A stretch of DNA of 6,976 nt from Chloroflexota bacterium (lineage in GTDB: Bacteria > Chloroflexota > Dehalococcoidia > SM23-28-2). This document shows positions 1-6,470 of the stretch, piece after piece. Made by a program: the position numbers and the translations under genes. The notes under the pieces were generated by a model. That model had not been told where the DNA came from, did no database searches, and saw nothing but the letters and a program-made list of their open reading frames with translations. The stretch spans positions 1-6,976 of the forward strand of contig JAUYDU010000031.1 in NCBI GenBank assembly GCA_030691665.1, written 5' to 3'. Within the stretch, counting starts at the first letter, position 1, and each line of letters starts with the position of its first letter.

Positions 1-1470
1 CCCATCTATGATACGCTCCTGGGCAGTGACCCCAATACCGGGGCCATTATTGGTGGCATCGCTGAGACGTGGGAGCAAGGCAAGGACGGCCTCAGCTGGA
101 CCTTCCGCATACGGAAAGGGCTCCAATGGCACAACGGGGACCCGATAACGGCCGAGGACGTGAAGTTCAGCTTCGAATCTTACTTAGCTCCTGACGCTAT
201 AAACGGAGACGCGTGGAGGCTCCGCGTGGCCTCAGGCGAGGTGGTGGACCAATACACGTTCAAGGCGAACCTCAAACAGATTGACGTGTATTTCGCATCC
301 GCCATGAGCAGAGCGGTCGGAGAGAACGGGGTGATAATCCCCAAGAAGTATGTCGAGTCCATCGGCTTCAAGGAGTTTGCCAGGAAGCCGGTTGGCAGCG
401 GTTCCTGGACGTTCAAGGAAAGCGCGACAGGCGTGAAGGTCGTGTTCCAAGCCTGGGACAAACACTGGAAGTTCACGCCAAAGTTCCAGACTTTCACCAT
501 AGTGATGGTCCCGGAGGAATCGACTCGCGTGGCCATGCTCAGGACTGGCCAGGCGGGTATCGCCATGATTGAACCGGACAGCATGCCCGAACTGCGCAAG
601 GCCGGCGTCAAAATGGTGACGGTGCCAGCGGTGGAACAGTCCACCTACTACATATGGGGCACGTACGACCCCCGCTACAAGGACTCTCCTATCGCCAATG
701 TGAAGGTGCGCGAGGCCCTCTCCCTGGCCCTAAACCGCCAGGAGATCATAGACTTCGTCATGGAAGGCGAGGCGGCCATGCCGGTCGCCTACGGTACGTT
801 CCGATATAGCCTGGATACTGACGTTCCGTATTGGGAGAAGTGGTCGAAGGACAAGTTGAGGTACGACCCTGCCGCGGCGAAGAAACTGATCGCGGATGCA
901 GGGTATCCCAACGGGTTCAAGATGACCTTCCTGAACTACGACCGTCCCGGCTCGGCTTACCAACGTCGCGTAGGAGAGGCACAGGCCGGCTACTGGAGAA
1001 AGGTTGGCATAGATGTTGACGTACGGATGACCGAATGGGGTGTCTTCTCTCCGATGAGGCGAGTATATGACCCGGTAAGCGGCTCGCAGAAAGAACTCGC
1101 CGGAACGGTCTCCATGTTCCGTGCAGTGGGCAGGCCCACGACTCTGGACCGCTCGTACAGCGCCCTCCGCTGGGACTCTGACGAACGCGTAGCCGGTTCT
1201 CCCTTGATGAAGACGCCAGAGGCTCTCCAGATCGAGAAGCTCTACGGACAGTCCTATGCGGCGATCGACCCTCAAGACAGGTTCAACAAGACCAACGCCG
1301 CGCTGCAGTACATGAGCGACCTGTGGCTGATCGTGCCGGTCATCGAGGCCGGAGCATACTGGGCGGTGAACCCGGAGTTGGTTGGCAAGTTCTCGGGCAC
1401 TCCCGGTAGAGGTGAGCTGGGCGAAGTCGCGGCCCGCATCCCTCGCCCGGACCAGAGCCCCTGGAAGTAG
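1..1470 (+). CDS. ABC transporter solute-binding protein, family 5 (peptide/opine/nickel type), 5'-partial
   Basis: This is the extracytoplasmic binding subunit of an ABC importer, which captures the solute and delivers it to the permease pair encoded just downstream. The reading frame is open from base 1 (489 visible residues), so the start codon, any lipoprotein signal and probably the first several dozen residues lie outside the window; the GTG at 160 is internal. Family-5 landmarks, in visible-residue numbering, are the LSWTFRIRKGLQWHNG block followed by DPITAEDVKFS (about 31-58), a PVGSGSW segment (about 130), the VKVREALSLALNRQEI block (about 235-250) and YDPAAAKKLIADAGYPNGF (about 278-297). 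The gene ends in TAG and is followed by a strong stem-loop and then dppB-like and dppC-like genes. Substrate cannot be read from sequence: family members bind peptides, oligosaccharides, opines, nickel or haem. The enolase-superfamily neighbour hints at a carbohydrate- or acid-like ligand, which is inference. Confidence 0.93.
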   Translation, partial: PIYDTLLGSDPNTGAIIGGIAETWEQGKDGLSWTFRIRKGLQWHNGDPITAEDVKFSFESYLAPDAINGDAWRLRVASGEVVDQYTFKANLKQIDVYFASAMSRAVGENGVIIPKKYVESIGFKEFARKPVGSGSWTFKESATGVKVVFQAWDKHWKFTPKFQTFTIVMVPEESTRVAMLRTGQAGIAMIEPDSMPELRKAGVKMVTVPAVEQSTYYIWGTYDPRYKDSPIANVKVREALSLALNRQEIIDFVMEGEAAMPVAYGTFRYSLDTDVPYWEKWSKDKLRYDPAAAKKLIADAGYPNGFKMTFLNYDRPGSAYQRRVGEAQAGYWRKVGIDVDVRMTEWGVFSPMRRVYDPVSGSQKELAGTVSMFRAVGRPTTLDRSYSALRWDSDERVAGSPLMKTPEALQIEKLYGQSYAAIDPQDRFNKTNAALQYMSDLWLIVPVIEAGAYWAVNPELVGKFSGTPGRGELGEVAARIPRPDQSPWK

Positions 1471-1488
1471 AAACTGCTGGTCTGGCGA

Positions 1489-1523
1489 GGCTGGGGCTGG
1501 CCTGAAGAAGGCCAGCCCCAGCC
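1489..1523 (+). promoter_or_regulatory. Intercistronic stem-loop between binding-protein and permease genes
   Basis: A perfect 14-bp inverted repeat (GGCTGGGGCTGGCC at 1489-1502, its exact complement at 1510-1523) encloses a 7-base loop, TGAAGAA. It starts 18 bases after the binding-protein stop codon. No T-run follows the 3' arm (the next bases are CCGCGGG), so it is not a classical intrinsic terminator. In many ABC importer operons a hairpin at this position protects the upstream mRNA or partly attenuates transcription, so that the binding protein is made in excess over the permeases. That role is inferred here; the structure itself is directly visible. Confidence 0.75.
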
Positions 1524-1599
1524 CCGCGGGCATGAGAATAGGAATGCCTGGGCCCGTATTGTGTACCTGCGATGAACCAGGTGGTAGGAAGTAAACGGC

Positions 1600-2517
1600 A
1601 TGCAGAGGTACATCCTACGCAGGGCCTTACAGGGAGTAGTCACTCTCTTCGTTGTGACCCTGGTCGTCTTCGCGCTCGGAAGACTGATCGGGAACCCGGT
1701 CGACTTGCTGCTGCCGGACGACGCAACTGAGGAGGACTACCAGCGCATCAAACAGCATCTGGGGCTTGATAAACCCATAGTCCAGCAGCTGGGCATATTC
1801 TACCGGAATGCTCTCAGGGGAGACTTGGGTGACTCCATCAAGTACCGTAGGCCTGTTACCGAGATCTTCTTCGAGCGTTTCCCCAACACCGCGAAGCTGG
1901 CTCCCATAGTAATGTTAATCTCCATCGGCATCGCTATTCCGTTGGGAGTCACCGCTGCGTTCTTCAGAGGCAGATTCCCGGACAAGATTGCCACATTCGC
2001 GGCCGTGTTCGGAATGGCTACGCCCAACTTCTGGCTGGGAGTAGTCTTCATCTACATCTTCGCGGTGTTCTTCCGAGTCCTGCCTGCCGGAGGGATGGAA
2101 GGGCCAAAGGCGTTCATCTTGCCAGGCCTGACCCTGGGGATATCACATGCGGCAAGCATGATGCGGTTGCTCCGCTCAAGCATGCTGGAGGTGATATCCA
2201 GCGACTACGTCAGGACGGCGCGCAGCAAAGGGCTCCCAAACCGCATGATTCTGCTGCGTCACACCATGCGCAACGCGCTGATACCTGTCGTCACTGTGGG
2301 CGGCATGCTGCTGGCGAACCTCTTTGCCGGTACCCTGGTCGTGGAGACGGTGTTCGCGTGGCCTGGGATAGGGCAGTTGACGTACCAGGCTGTCTTCTTC
2401 CGAGATTACCCGTTGCTTCAAGCTATGGTCATCGCAGCAGCGATTCTCATGCTATTCATGAACTTGGTGGTGGACATACTGTATGGCTTCCTGGACCCTC
2501 GCATCAGGTACTCATGA
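1600..2517 (+). CDS. ABC transporter permease, DppB/OppB-like
   Basis: First integral-membrane subunit of the family-5 importer, 305 residues, the usual DppB size. The N-terminus MQRYILRRALQGVVTLFVVT is the typical short basic segment leading into helix 1 (about 9-30). A periplasmic region with the LGLDKP motif (54-59) and RGDLGDS (73-79) follows, both hallmarks of DppB. Further helices lie around 100-122, 133-158, 172-190, 228-250 and 272-297. The cytoplasmic EAA-type coupling loop, which docks on the ATPase, runs from about 195 to 229 (SDYVRTARSKGL then RNALIP). The C-terminus GFLDPRIRYS is also typical. The ATG at 1600 is preceded by TAGGAAG (1585-1591), a reasonable ribosome-binding site 8 bases away. 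The gene lies 129 bases after the binding-protein gene and 55 bases before the second permease. The partner ATPase is not in the window. Confidence 0.95.
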   Translation: MQRYILRRALQGVVTLFVVTLVVFALGRLIGNPVDLLLPDDATEEDYQRIKQHLGLDKPIVQQLGIFYRNALRGDLGDSIKYRRPVTEIFFERFPNTAKLAPIVMLISIGIAIPLGVTAAFFRGRFPDKIATFAAVFGMATPNFWLGVVFIYIFAVFFRVLPAGGMEGPKAFILPGLTLGISHAASMMRLLRSSMLEVISSDYVRTARSKGLPNRMILLRHTMRNALIPVVTVGGMLLANLFAGTLVVETVFAWPGIGQLTYQAVFFRDYPLLQAMVIAAAILMLFMNLVVDILYGFLDPRIRYS

Positions 2518-2572
2518 GCGTTTCGCCTGGGCCAACGACCATGAGGGGCATTGCCACCGGTTGGGAGCTTAG

Positions 2573-3457
2573 ATGTCTGCAACCGTGAAAAGTGAGACTC
2601 GATTCCCGGTCTCAATCATCCAGCTGAGACGCCTGATGAGACTGCCGTTGGTCCCGATTCTGATCATAGGCGTCCTGATTGTCGCAGCGGCATTCGCGCC
2701 ACTGCTGACAACTCGTTTGCCCAACGACATGTCTTTGCCCGACCGCCGCACGCCTCCAGTCTGGATGGAAGGAGGGAAATCCGAATACCCCCTGGGCGCC
2801 GATGCTCTCGGCAGAGACATCCTGACCAGGATTGTGTACAGTGCTCGAACGACCGCGATAGTAGCGGGGGCAGCGCTTCTGCTCGCGGGTGCAGGTGGCC
2901 TGGCCCTGGGCATTCTGGCTGGCTATCTAGGGGGAACGGTGGATGGACTGATCATGAGGGTGGTTGACGCCTCGATGGCGTTTCCTACCATCCTTCTCGC
3001 GCTTGTCTTGGCCGTAACCCTGGGGCCTGGTATCATGACGGTGGTAATAGCACTTGTTGTCGTCAACTGGGCAGGTTATACCCGCGTCATTCGAGGGGAG
3101 GTCCTGTCCGTTCGCAACCGAGACCATGTGACCAGCGCGGTGTCAATCGGGTGCTCCCAGCGCCGTATCATGGTCGTCCATATTTTGCCCATGGTGTTCA
3201 ACACGTTCATGGTGGTCTTGTCCGTGAACGCAGGGGCACTCATCCTCACCGAGGCGACGCTCAGTTTCCTTGGCGCAGGCGTGCCGATTGACACGCCTAC
3301 TTGGGGTGGAATGGTGGCTGATGGTCGCCGCTACATTGCTACCGCTTGGTGGATTTCCGCGTTCCCGGGCCTGGCCATAACGATGGTGGTGTTGTCGGTC
3401 AACCTCTTCGGTGATTGGGTGCGAGACCGTCTGGATCCCAGGTTACGCGGGCTTTAG
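2573..3457 (+). CDS. ABC transporter permease, DppC/OppC-like
   Basis: Second membrane subunit, pairing with the DppB-like protein to form the translocation channel; 294 residues, normal for DppC. Helix 1 spans about 24-46. The family signature LGADALGRDILTRIVYSAR sits at 74-92, immediately before helix 2 (about 93-119). The EAA coupling loop is at about 176-206 (EVLSVRNRDHVTSAVSIG through HILP), followed by the ATLSFLGAGV and PTWGGMVADGR segments (228-252) characteristic of DppC. The protein ends with DRLDPRLRGL. The ATG at 2573 has GGGAG (2563-2567) 5 bases upstream. A small out-of-phase frame, 2514-2588, starts on the dppB-like stop codon and overlaps this start, which could couple translation. 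Just past the stop codon the tail-coding sequence is partly repeated. No ATPase gene follows, although one commonly does in dpp-type operons. Confidence 0.95.
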   Translation: MSATVKSETRFPVSIIQLRRLMRLPLVPILIIGVLIVAAAFAPLLTTRLPNDMSLPDRRTPPVWMEGGKSEYPLGADALGRDILTRIVYSARTTAIVAGAALLLAGAGGLALGILAGYLGGTVDGLIMRVVDASMAFPTILLALVLAVTLGPGIMTVVIALVVVNWAGYTRVIRGEVLSVRNRDHVTSAVSIGCSQRRIMVVHILPMVFNTFMVVLSVNAGALILTEATLSFLGAGVPIDTPTWGGMVADGRRYIATAWWISAFPGLAITMVVLSVNLFGDWVRDRLDPRLRGL

Positions 3458-3482
3458 GGACGGGCTTGATCCCAGGTTGCGC
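3431..3482 (+). repeat. Imperfect 18-bp direct repeat spanning the 3' end of the DppC-like gene
   Basis: The copy CTGGATCCCAGGTTACGC at 3431-3448 lies inside the gene and encodes LDPRLR. CTTGATCCCAGGTTGCGC at 3465-3482 lies after the stop codon, with 16 of 18 bases identical. Read in its own phase, the second copy encodes LDPRLRNVQ followed by TAG, that is, another plausible DppC tail. It may be a remnant of a recombined second permease copy or a short slippage duplication. Confidence 0.7.
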
Positions 3483-3529
3483 AACGTCCAGTAGGACGTA
3501 CTAGCTCTCCATCTGAAACGAGAACGATC

Positions 3530-3549
3530 AGGAGGCGAAAGGAGGCGAA
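3530..3549 (+). promoter_or_regulatory. Tandemly duplicated Shine-Dalgarno block upstream of the enolase-superfamily gene
   Basis: The 10-base unit AGGAGGCGAA occurs twice back to back, at 3530-3539 and 3540-3549, directly before the ATG at 3551. Each unit contains the full AGGAGG ribosome-binding core. The proximal core is 5 bases from the start codon and the distal one 15 bases. The close spacing of the proximal core fixes 3551 as the start and suggests strong translation initiation. Confidence 0.8.
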
Positions 3550-3550
3550 G

Positions 3551-4684
3551 ATGAAGATATGTCGTGTGGAGGCTAACCACCTGGAGAACATACCTATCAC
3601 TCCCCCGCCGGCGCGCAAGGAGCCCTCGCGAGGCGAGATGACCATCGTGGAGGTGGAAACGGACAGTGGGATTGTGGGCTGCGGGGTCGTTGGTGGAGGT
3701 GGGGGGACGCCCTGGCAGGTCACAGTCGAGTTCATCAACCGGTACGTTGGGCCATTCCTCGTGGGCCAGGACCCGGTGCTCACCGAGCGTCTGTGGAACC
3801 AGATGGTGCGCCAGTTCGCGCGGCGTCCCACGGGCATGTGGGCCTCAGTAGTGGGCGCCATGGACGTAGCGCTCTGGGATATCAAAGGCAAGGTAGCGGG
3901 ACAACCCCTCTGGCAACTCATAGGAGGCACCCGAGACAAAGTCCCCGCATACGTCTCTTTCGGGCTGGGAGGCCCCAACACGAGCGCCTCCCAGTACCCT
4001 GCCTACACCAGAGACGAACTGGTAGAAGAGGCAAAGCACTTGGTGACGCAGGGTCACACAAGGCTCAAGACCGTCGTCGGAAGGTGGGAGATCCCCGACC
4101 CGGACGAGGACGCTGCAAGGATGGCGGCCATAAGGGACGTGGTGGGGCCGCACGTCTGGCTGATGATGGACGCAGGCTCCAACATGACCCTCCACGATGC
4201 GCTGCGCCTGTGCAAGCTCTGCGAGCCACTCCACATCACGTTCTTCGAGGAGCCGGTCCACGCCAACGACCCTCGGACGCTGGCTGCGCTGCGCAAGCAG
4301 ACCACAATCCCTCTGGCCGCCAACCCCTCTGGGTTCCGGGTGGCCTACCGCGAGTTGCTTCTCCAGGAGGCGGTGGACATCGTTCAGCCCAACGTCGCAA
4401 CCATAGGCTACACCGAGTCGATAGCGGTGGCCAACATGGCCCAGGCCTTCAACGTGCCAATCTGCAACGGCAACGGATCGGGGCCTCACAATATCCATCT
4501 GCAAGCAGGCATGCCCAATGGCTGGCTGCTGGAGTTCCACTATCACAACTGGCAGACGTACGAGGCCATCTTCCAGGACACGCCGAGGCCATCAAAGGGA
4601 TGGACTGCGCCCCTCAACAGGCCCGGCCTGGGACTTGACCCAAAGGTTGGGGTCATCAAGGAGTTCCGAAAGCTCCCGCGCTAG
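3551..4684 (+). CDS. Enolase-superfamily protein, mandelate racemase/muconate lactonizing type, with atypical active-site positions
   Basis: 377 residues, the normal length for this superfamily, whose members abstract a proton alpha to a carboxylate (racemases, sugar-acid dehydratases, cycloisomerases). The N-terminal capping domain (about 1-125) includes VGAMDVALWDIKGKVAGQPLW (101-121), a hallmark segment. The barrel domain follows: MDAGSN (206-211, first Mg ligand D207) and FFEEPV (231-236, second ligand E233 or E234). By eye, other canonical positions are changed. The KxK strand reads LKTVVG (172-177), leaving one Lys. The usual A-G-E third ligand reads AANPS (256-260). The dyad Asp in QPD is Asn281, and the dyad His after VP is in NGNGSG (306-311). 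HNIHLQAG (313-320) and LLEFHYHNW (326-334) may serve a variant site. The start is fixed by the adjacent duplicated Shine-Dalgarno. It lies 93 bases after the DppC-like gene, probably co-transcribed. Substrate is unknown; a catalytically altered subfamily or a non-catalytic member are both possible. Confidence 0.92.
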   Translation: MKICRVEANHLENIPITPPPARKEPSRGEMTIVEVETDSGIVGCGVVGGGGGTPWQVTVEFINRYVGPFLVGQDPVLTERLWNQMVRQFARRPTGMWASVVGAMDVALWDIKGKVAGQPLWQLIGGTRDKVPAYVSFGLGGPNTSASQYPAYTRDELVEEAKHLVTQGHTRLKTVVGRWEIPDPDEDAARMAAIRDVVGPHVWLMMDAGSNMTLHDALRLCKLCEPLHITFFEEPVHANDPRTLAALRKQTTIPLAANPSGFRVAYRELLLQEAVDIVQPNVATIGYTESIAVANMAQAFNVPICNGNGSGPHNIHLQAGMPNGWLLEFHYHNWQTYEAIFQDTPRPSKGWTAPLNRPGLGLDPKVGVIKEFRKLPR

Positions 4685-4743
4685 CTGCGGGCCGGGTCAC
4701 AGCCGCTCGGGCCTTCCTCGTGTGGACTGACTTTTCTCCTTAA

Positions 4744-5140
4744 AGGCAGAGCGTGGTGGTGGCGGGAGCCAACGTCCACGACACCAAGCTCCTCAAGGCG
4801 ACCCTGGAGGCCATCGTGGTAGAGCGGCCACAGCCCAGGACCGAGGCGCCCCAGCACCTCTGCCTGGACAAGGGGTACGACAACCCCACAGGGAGAGAAG
4901 CTGCGGCCAAGCACGAATACGTGGCCCATATCCGGCGCATCGGAGAGGAGAAGGCTGGATGCTGCTGGCCAGAAGCGCTACCGTGCCCGACGGTGGGAGC
5001 GCACGCTGGCGTGGCTCTCCAAGTGCCGAGCAATCCCGGTGCGCTACGAGAAGAAGGCCAAGAACTACCTCGGCCTCCTTCAGCTCGCCTGTGCCCCCCT
5101 CTGGTTCAGACGCAAACACAGACTCACCCTTTTGAGATAG
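4744..5140 (+). pseudogene. IS5-family DDE transposase remnant, 5'-truncated and frameshifted
   Basis: This is the C-terminal half of a transposase that once moved an insertion sequence. Bases 4750-4953 encode SVVVAGANVHDTKLL through CLDKGYDNPTG to RRIGEEK, with the second catalytic Asp in the DKGYD motif (about 4867-4881). The frame then shifts by one base near 4953-4954 (an apparent extra G), and the next frame continues LDAAGQKRYRARRW, ERTLAWLSKCR (Glu codon 4997-4999), KNYLGLLQLAC and WFRRKHRL to TAG at 5138-5140. In relatives the text between RRW and ERT normally carries two more residues, so a 6-base deletion is likely. An in-frame TAA at 4741 and the absence of the N-terminal domain and first catalytic Asp show the left part is gone. 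At about 132 codons it is roughly half of a full transposase and must be inactive. It separates the ABC/enolase unit from the MFS gene. I could not identify terminal inverted repeats. Confidence 0.85.
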
Positions 5141-5249
5141 ATTCTTATGGCTCCAGAGTTAATCCACGCTAGGAGACGATCCCACGCACCTTCCACGACG
5201 CCCCACCCGTACGGCAGCCACATCCCGCGTTTACTACGGTTGGATCATC

Positions 5250-6470
5250 GTGGCCGTCATCTTCCTCACCGGGATGGCCTCCTCGTTGTGGATGAACTCC
5301 TCGCTGAGTGTCCTGGTCAAGCCGATCACCGACGAGTTCCACTGGCGCCGGTCCGTCTTTTCGGGCGCCAGCACCGTCGGCACCCTCCTGGGTGGCGTTC
5401 TCGCACTCTACATTGGGACCTCCATAGACCGGTTTGGCGCCAAGTGGGTGCTCTTCATCGGGTTCCTGGTTACCGGGGTGCTCTTTCTGCTGCTCAGCCA
5501 GGTGCATGGGATCGCCCTCTTCTTCGCCATCCTGATTCTCGGGCGACTCATCCTCCAGGGCATTATCAACGTGGCGGACGCTGTGGTGGTGCCCAAGTGG
5601 TTCATCGTCCAGCGCGGTCGGGCCACCGCCATCGCAGCCCTAGGCCCTCGACTTGGGACGGGCGTGTTGCCTTTCATCTCTCAGACTATCACGAACAGCT
5701 TCAGCTGGCGGGCCGCAGCCGCCTCGATCGGCCTCTTGGCATGGGGCATCACCCTGGTACCCGTTCTCCTGTGGCTCAAGCGGCGGCCGGAAGACCTGGG
5801 ACTGGCGCCGGACGGTAAGCCTGTCGGCGAACATGGGCCCGCTCAATCTGTCAAGCCGACTCTTGCCAGGCACCGCTGGAGCGATACCAACTACACCCTT
5901 AGGGAAGTGCTTCACTTCCGGGGTTTCTATGTTCTCGTGGTTGGCTTTACTCTGAGCCAGTTCGTGAGCACGGGCATCAACTTCAACCTCTTGCCACTGC
6001 TCACCGACGAGGGGGTGTCCACCACCCAGGCGGTGACGGTGGTCAGTGTCTGGTCACTGGCCGCCATCCCCAGCACCATATTGGGCGGATTCCTCGCCGA
6101 GCGCTTCCCGCACCGCTTCGTCCTGGTGGGCATCTTTGCGGGCCTCACCGCGGGGACGTACCTGCTGACGCTTGCTCACAGCTTCGCCTTTGGCCTCCTG
6201 TTCGCCGTATTGCACGGCAGCTTCTCCGGCGCCATGGCCCTGTATCAGACGCTGACCTTCGCTGACTACTACGGCCGCGCCTCTCTTGGCGCCATCCGAG
6301 GGTTCCTCACGGTCTTCTTCATGCTGGCCAACTCCCTGGGGCCGCTGGCGGCAACGATGGTCTTTGACACCACTGGTAGCTACCAGAGCATCCTCCATTT
6401 CTACGTGGCGCTTTCGGCCGCCATCGCTGTCTGCATGCTCTTTGCCACCAGGCCCAAAGTTGACGCGTAA
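5250..6470 (+). CDS. MFS transporter, monocarboxylate/OFA-like, start codon uncertain
   Basis: Probable proton-coupled or exchange carrier of the inner membrane for a small organic acid; 406 residues from the only upstream in-frame start (GTG 5250), with about 12 hydrophobic segments. Features seen: SIDRFGAKWVL (58-68), the motif-A-like loop between helices 2 and 3; VVPKWFIVQRGRATAIAALG (113-132), typical of monocarboxylate/OFA-type carriers; RRPEDLGLAPDG (178-189) opening the central loop; and a second motif-A-like loop, GGFLAERFPHRFVL (279-292). The first helix is cut by this start: the same frame encodes RVYYGWIIV (5226-5252), the usual beginning of such proteins, and stays open back to 5163 with no ATG, GTG or TTG. 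No Shine-Dalgarno precedes 5250. The 5' end abuts the transposase remnant, so start and leader were probably lost or replaced there; a non-canonical start is the alternative. The long uninterrupted frame with intact motifs argues the body is still under selection or was damaged recently. Confidence 0.88.
   Translation: MAVIFLTGMASSLWMNSSLSVLVKPITDEFHWRRSVFSGASTVGTLLGGVLALYIGTSIDRFGAKWVLFIGFLVTGVLFLLLSQVHGIALFFAILILGRLILQGIINVADAVVVPKWFIVQRGRATAIAALGPRLGTGVLPFISQTITNSFSWRAAAASIGLLAWGITLVPVLLWLKRRPEDLGLAPDGKPVGEHGPAQSVKPTLARHRWSDTNYTLREVLHFRGFYVLVVGFTLSQFVSTGINFNLLPLLTDEGVSTTQAVTVVSVWSLAAIPSTILGGFLAERFPHRFVLVGIFAGLTAGTYLLTLAHSFAFGLLFAVLHGSFSGAMALYQTLTFADYYGRASLGAIRGFLTVFFMLANSLGPLAATMVFDTTGSYQSILHFYVALSAAIAVCMLFATRPKVDA

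Noticed and set aside
730..1533. Long complementary-strand frame of 267 codons opposite the binding-protein gene
   Set aside because: It lies antisense to a clear family-5 binding-protein gene, and its translation resembles no family; it is a by-product of GC-rich codon use.
3476..3485. 10-base palindrome GTTGCGCAAC after the DppC-like gene
   Set aside because: Too short and without a loop or T-run to be called a terminator or operator.
3845..4546. 233-codon complementary-strand frame opposite the enolase-superfamily gene
   Set aside because: Antisense shadow without recognisable domain or ribosome-binding site.
3793..4638. 281-codon + strand frame inside the enolase-superfamily gene
   Set aside because: It is Arg/Gly/His/Pro-rich out-of-phase reading of a gene whose main frame carries all superfamily hallmarks.
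5147..5818. 223-codon + strand frame with an ATG overlapping the MFS 5' region
   Set aside because: Its translation is His/Arg/Pro-rich and non-membrane, whereas the overlapping frame encodes a clear MFS protein; it does not supply the missing MFS start because it is in another phase.
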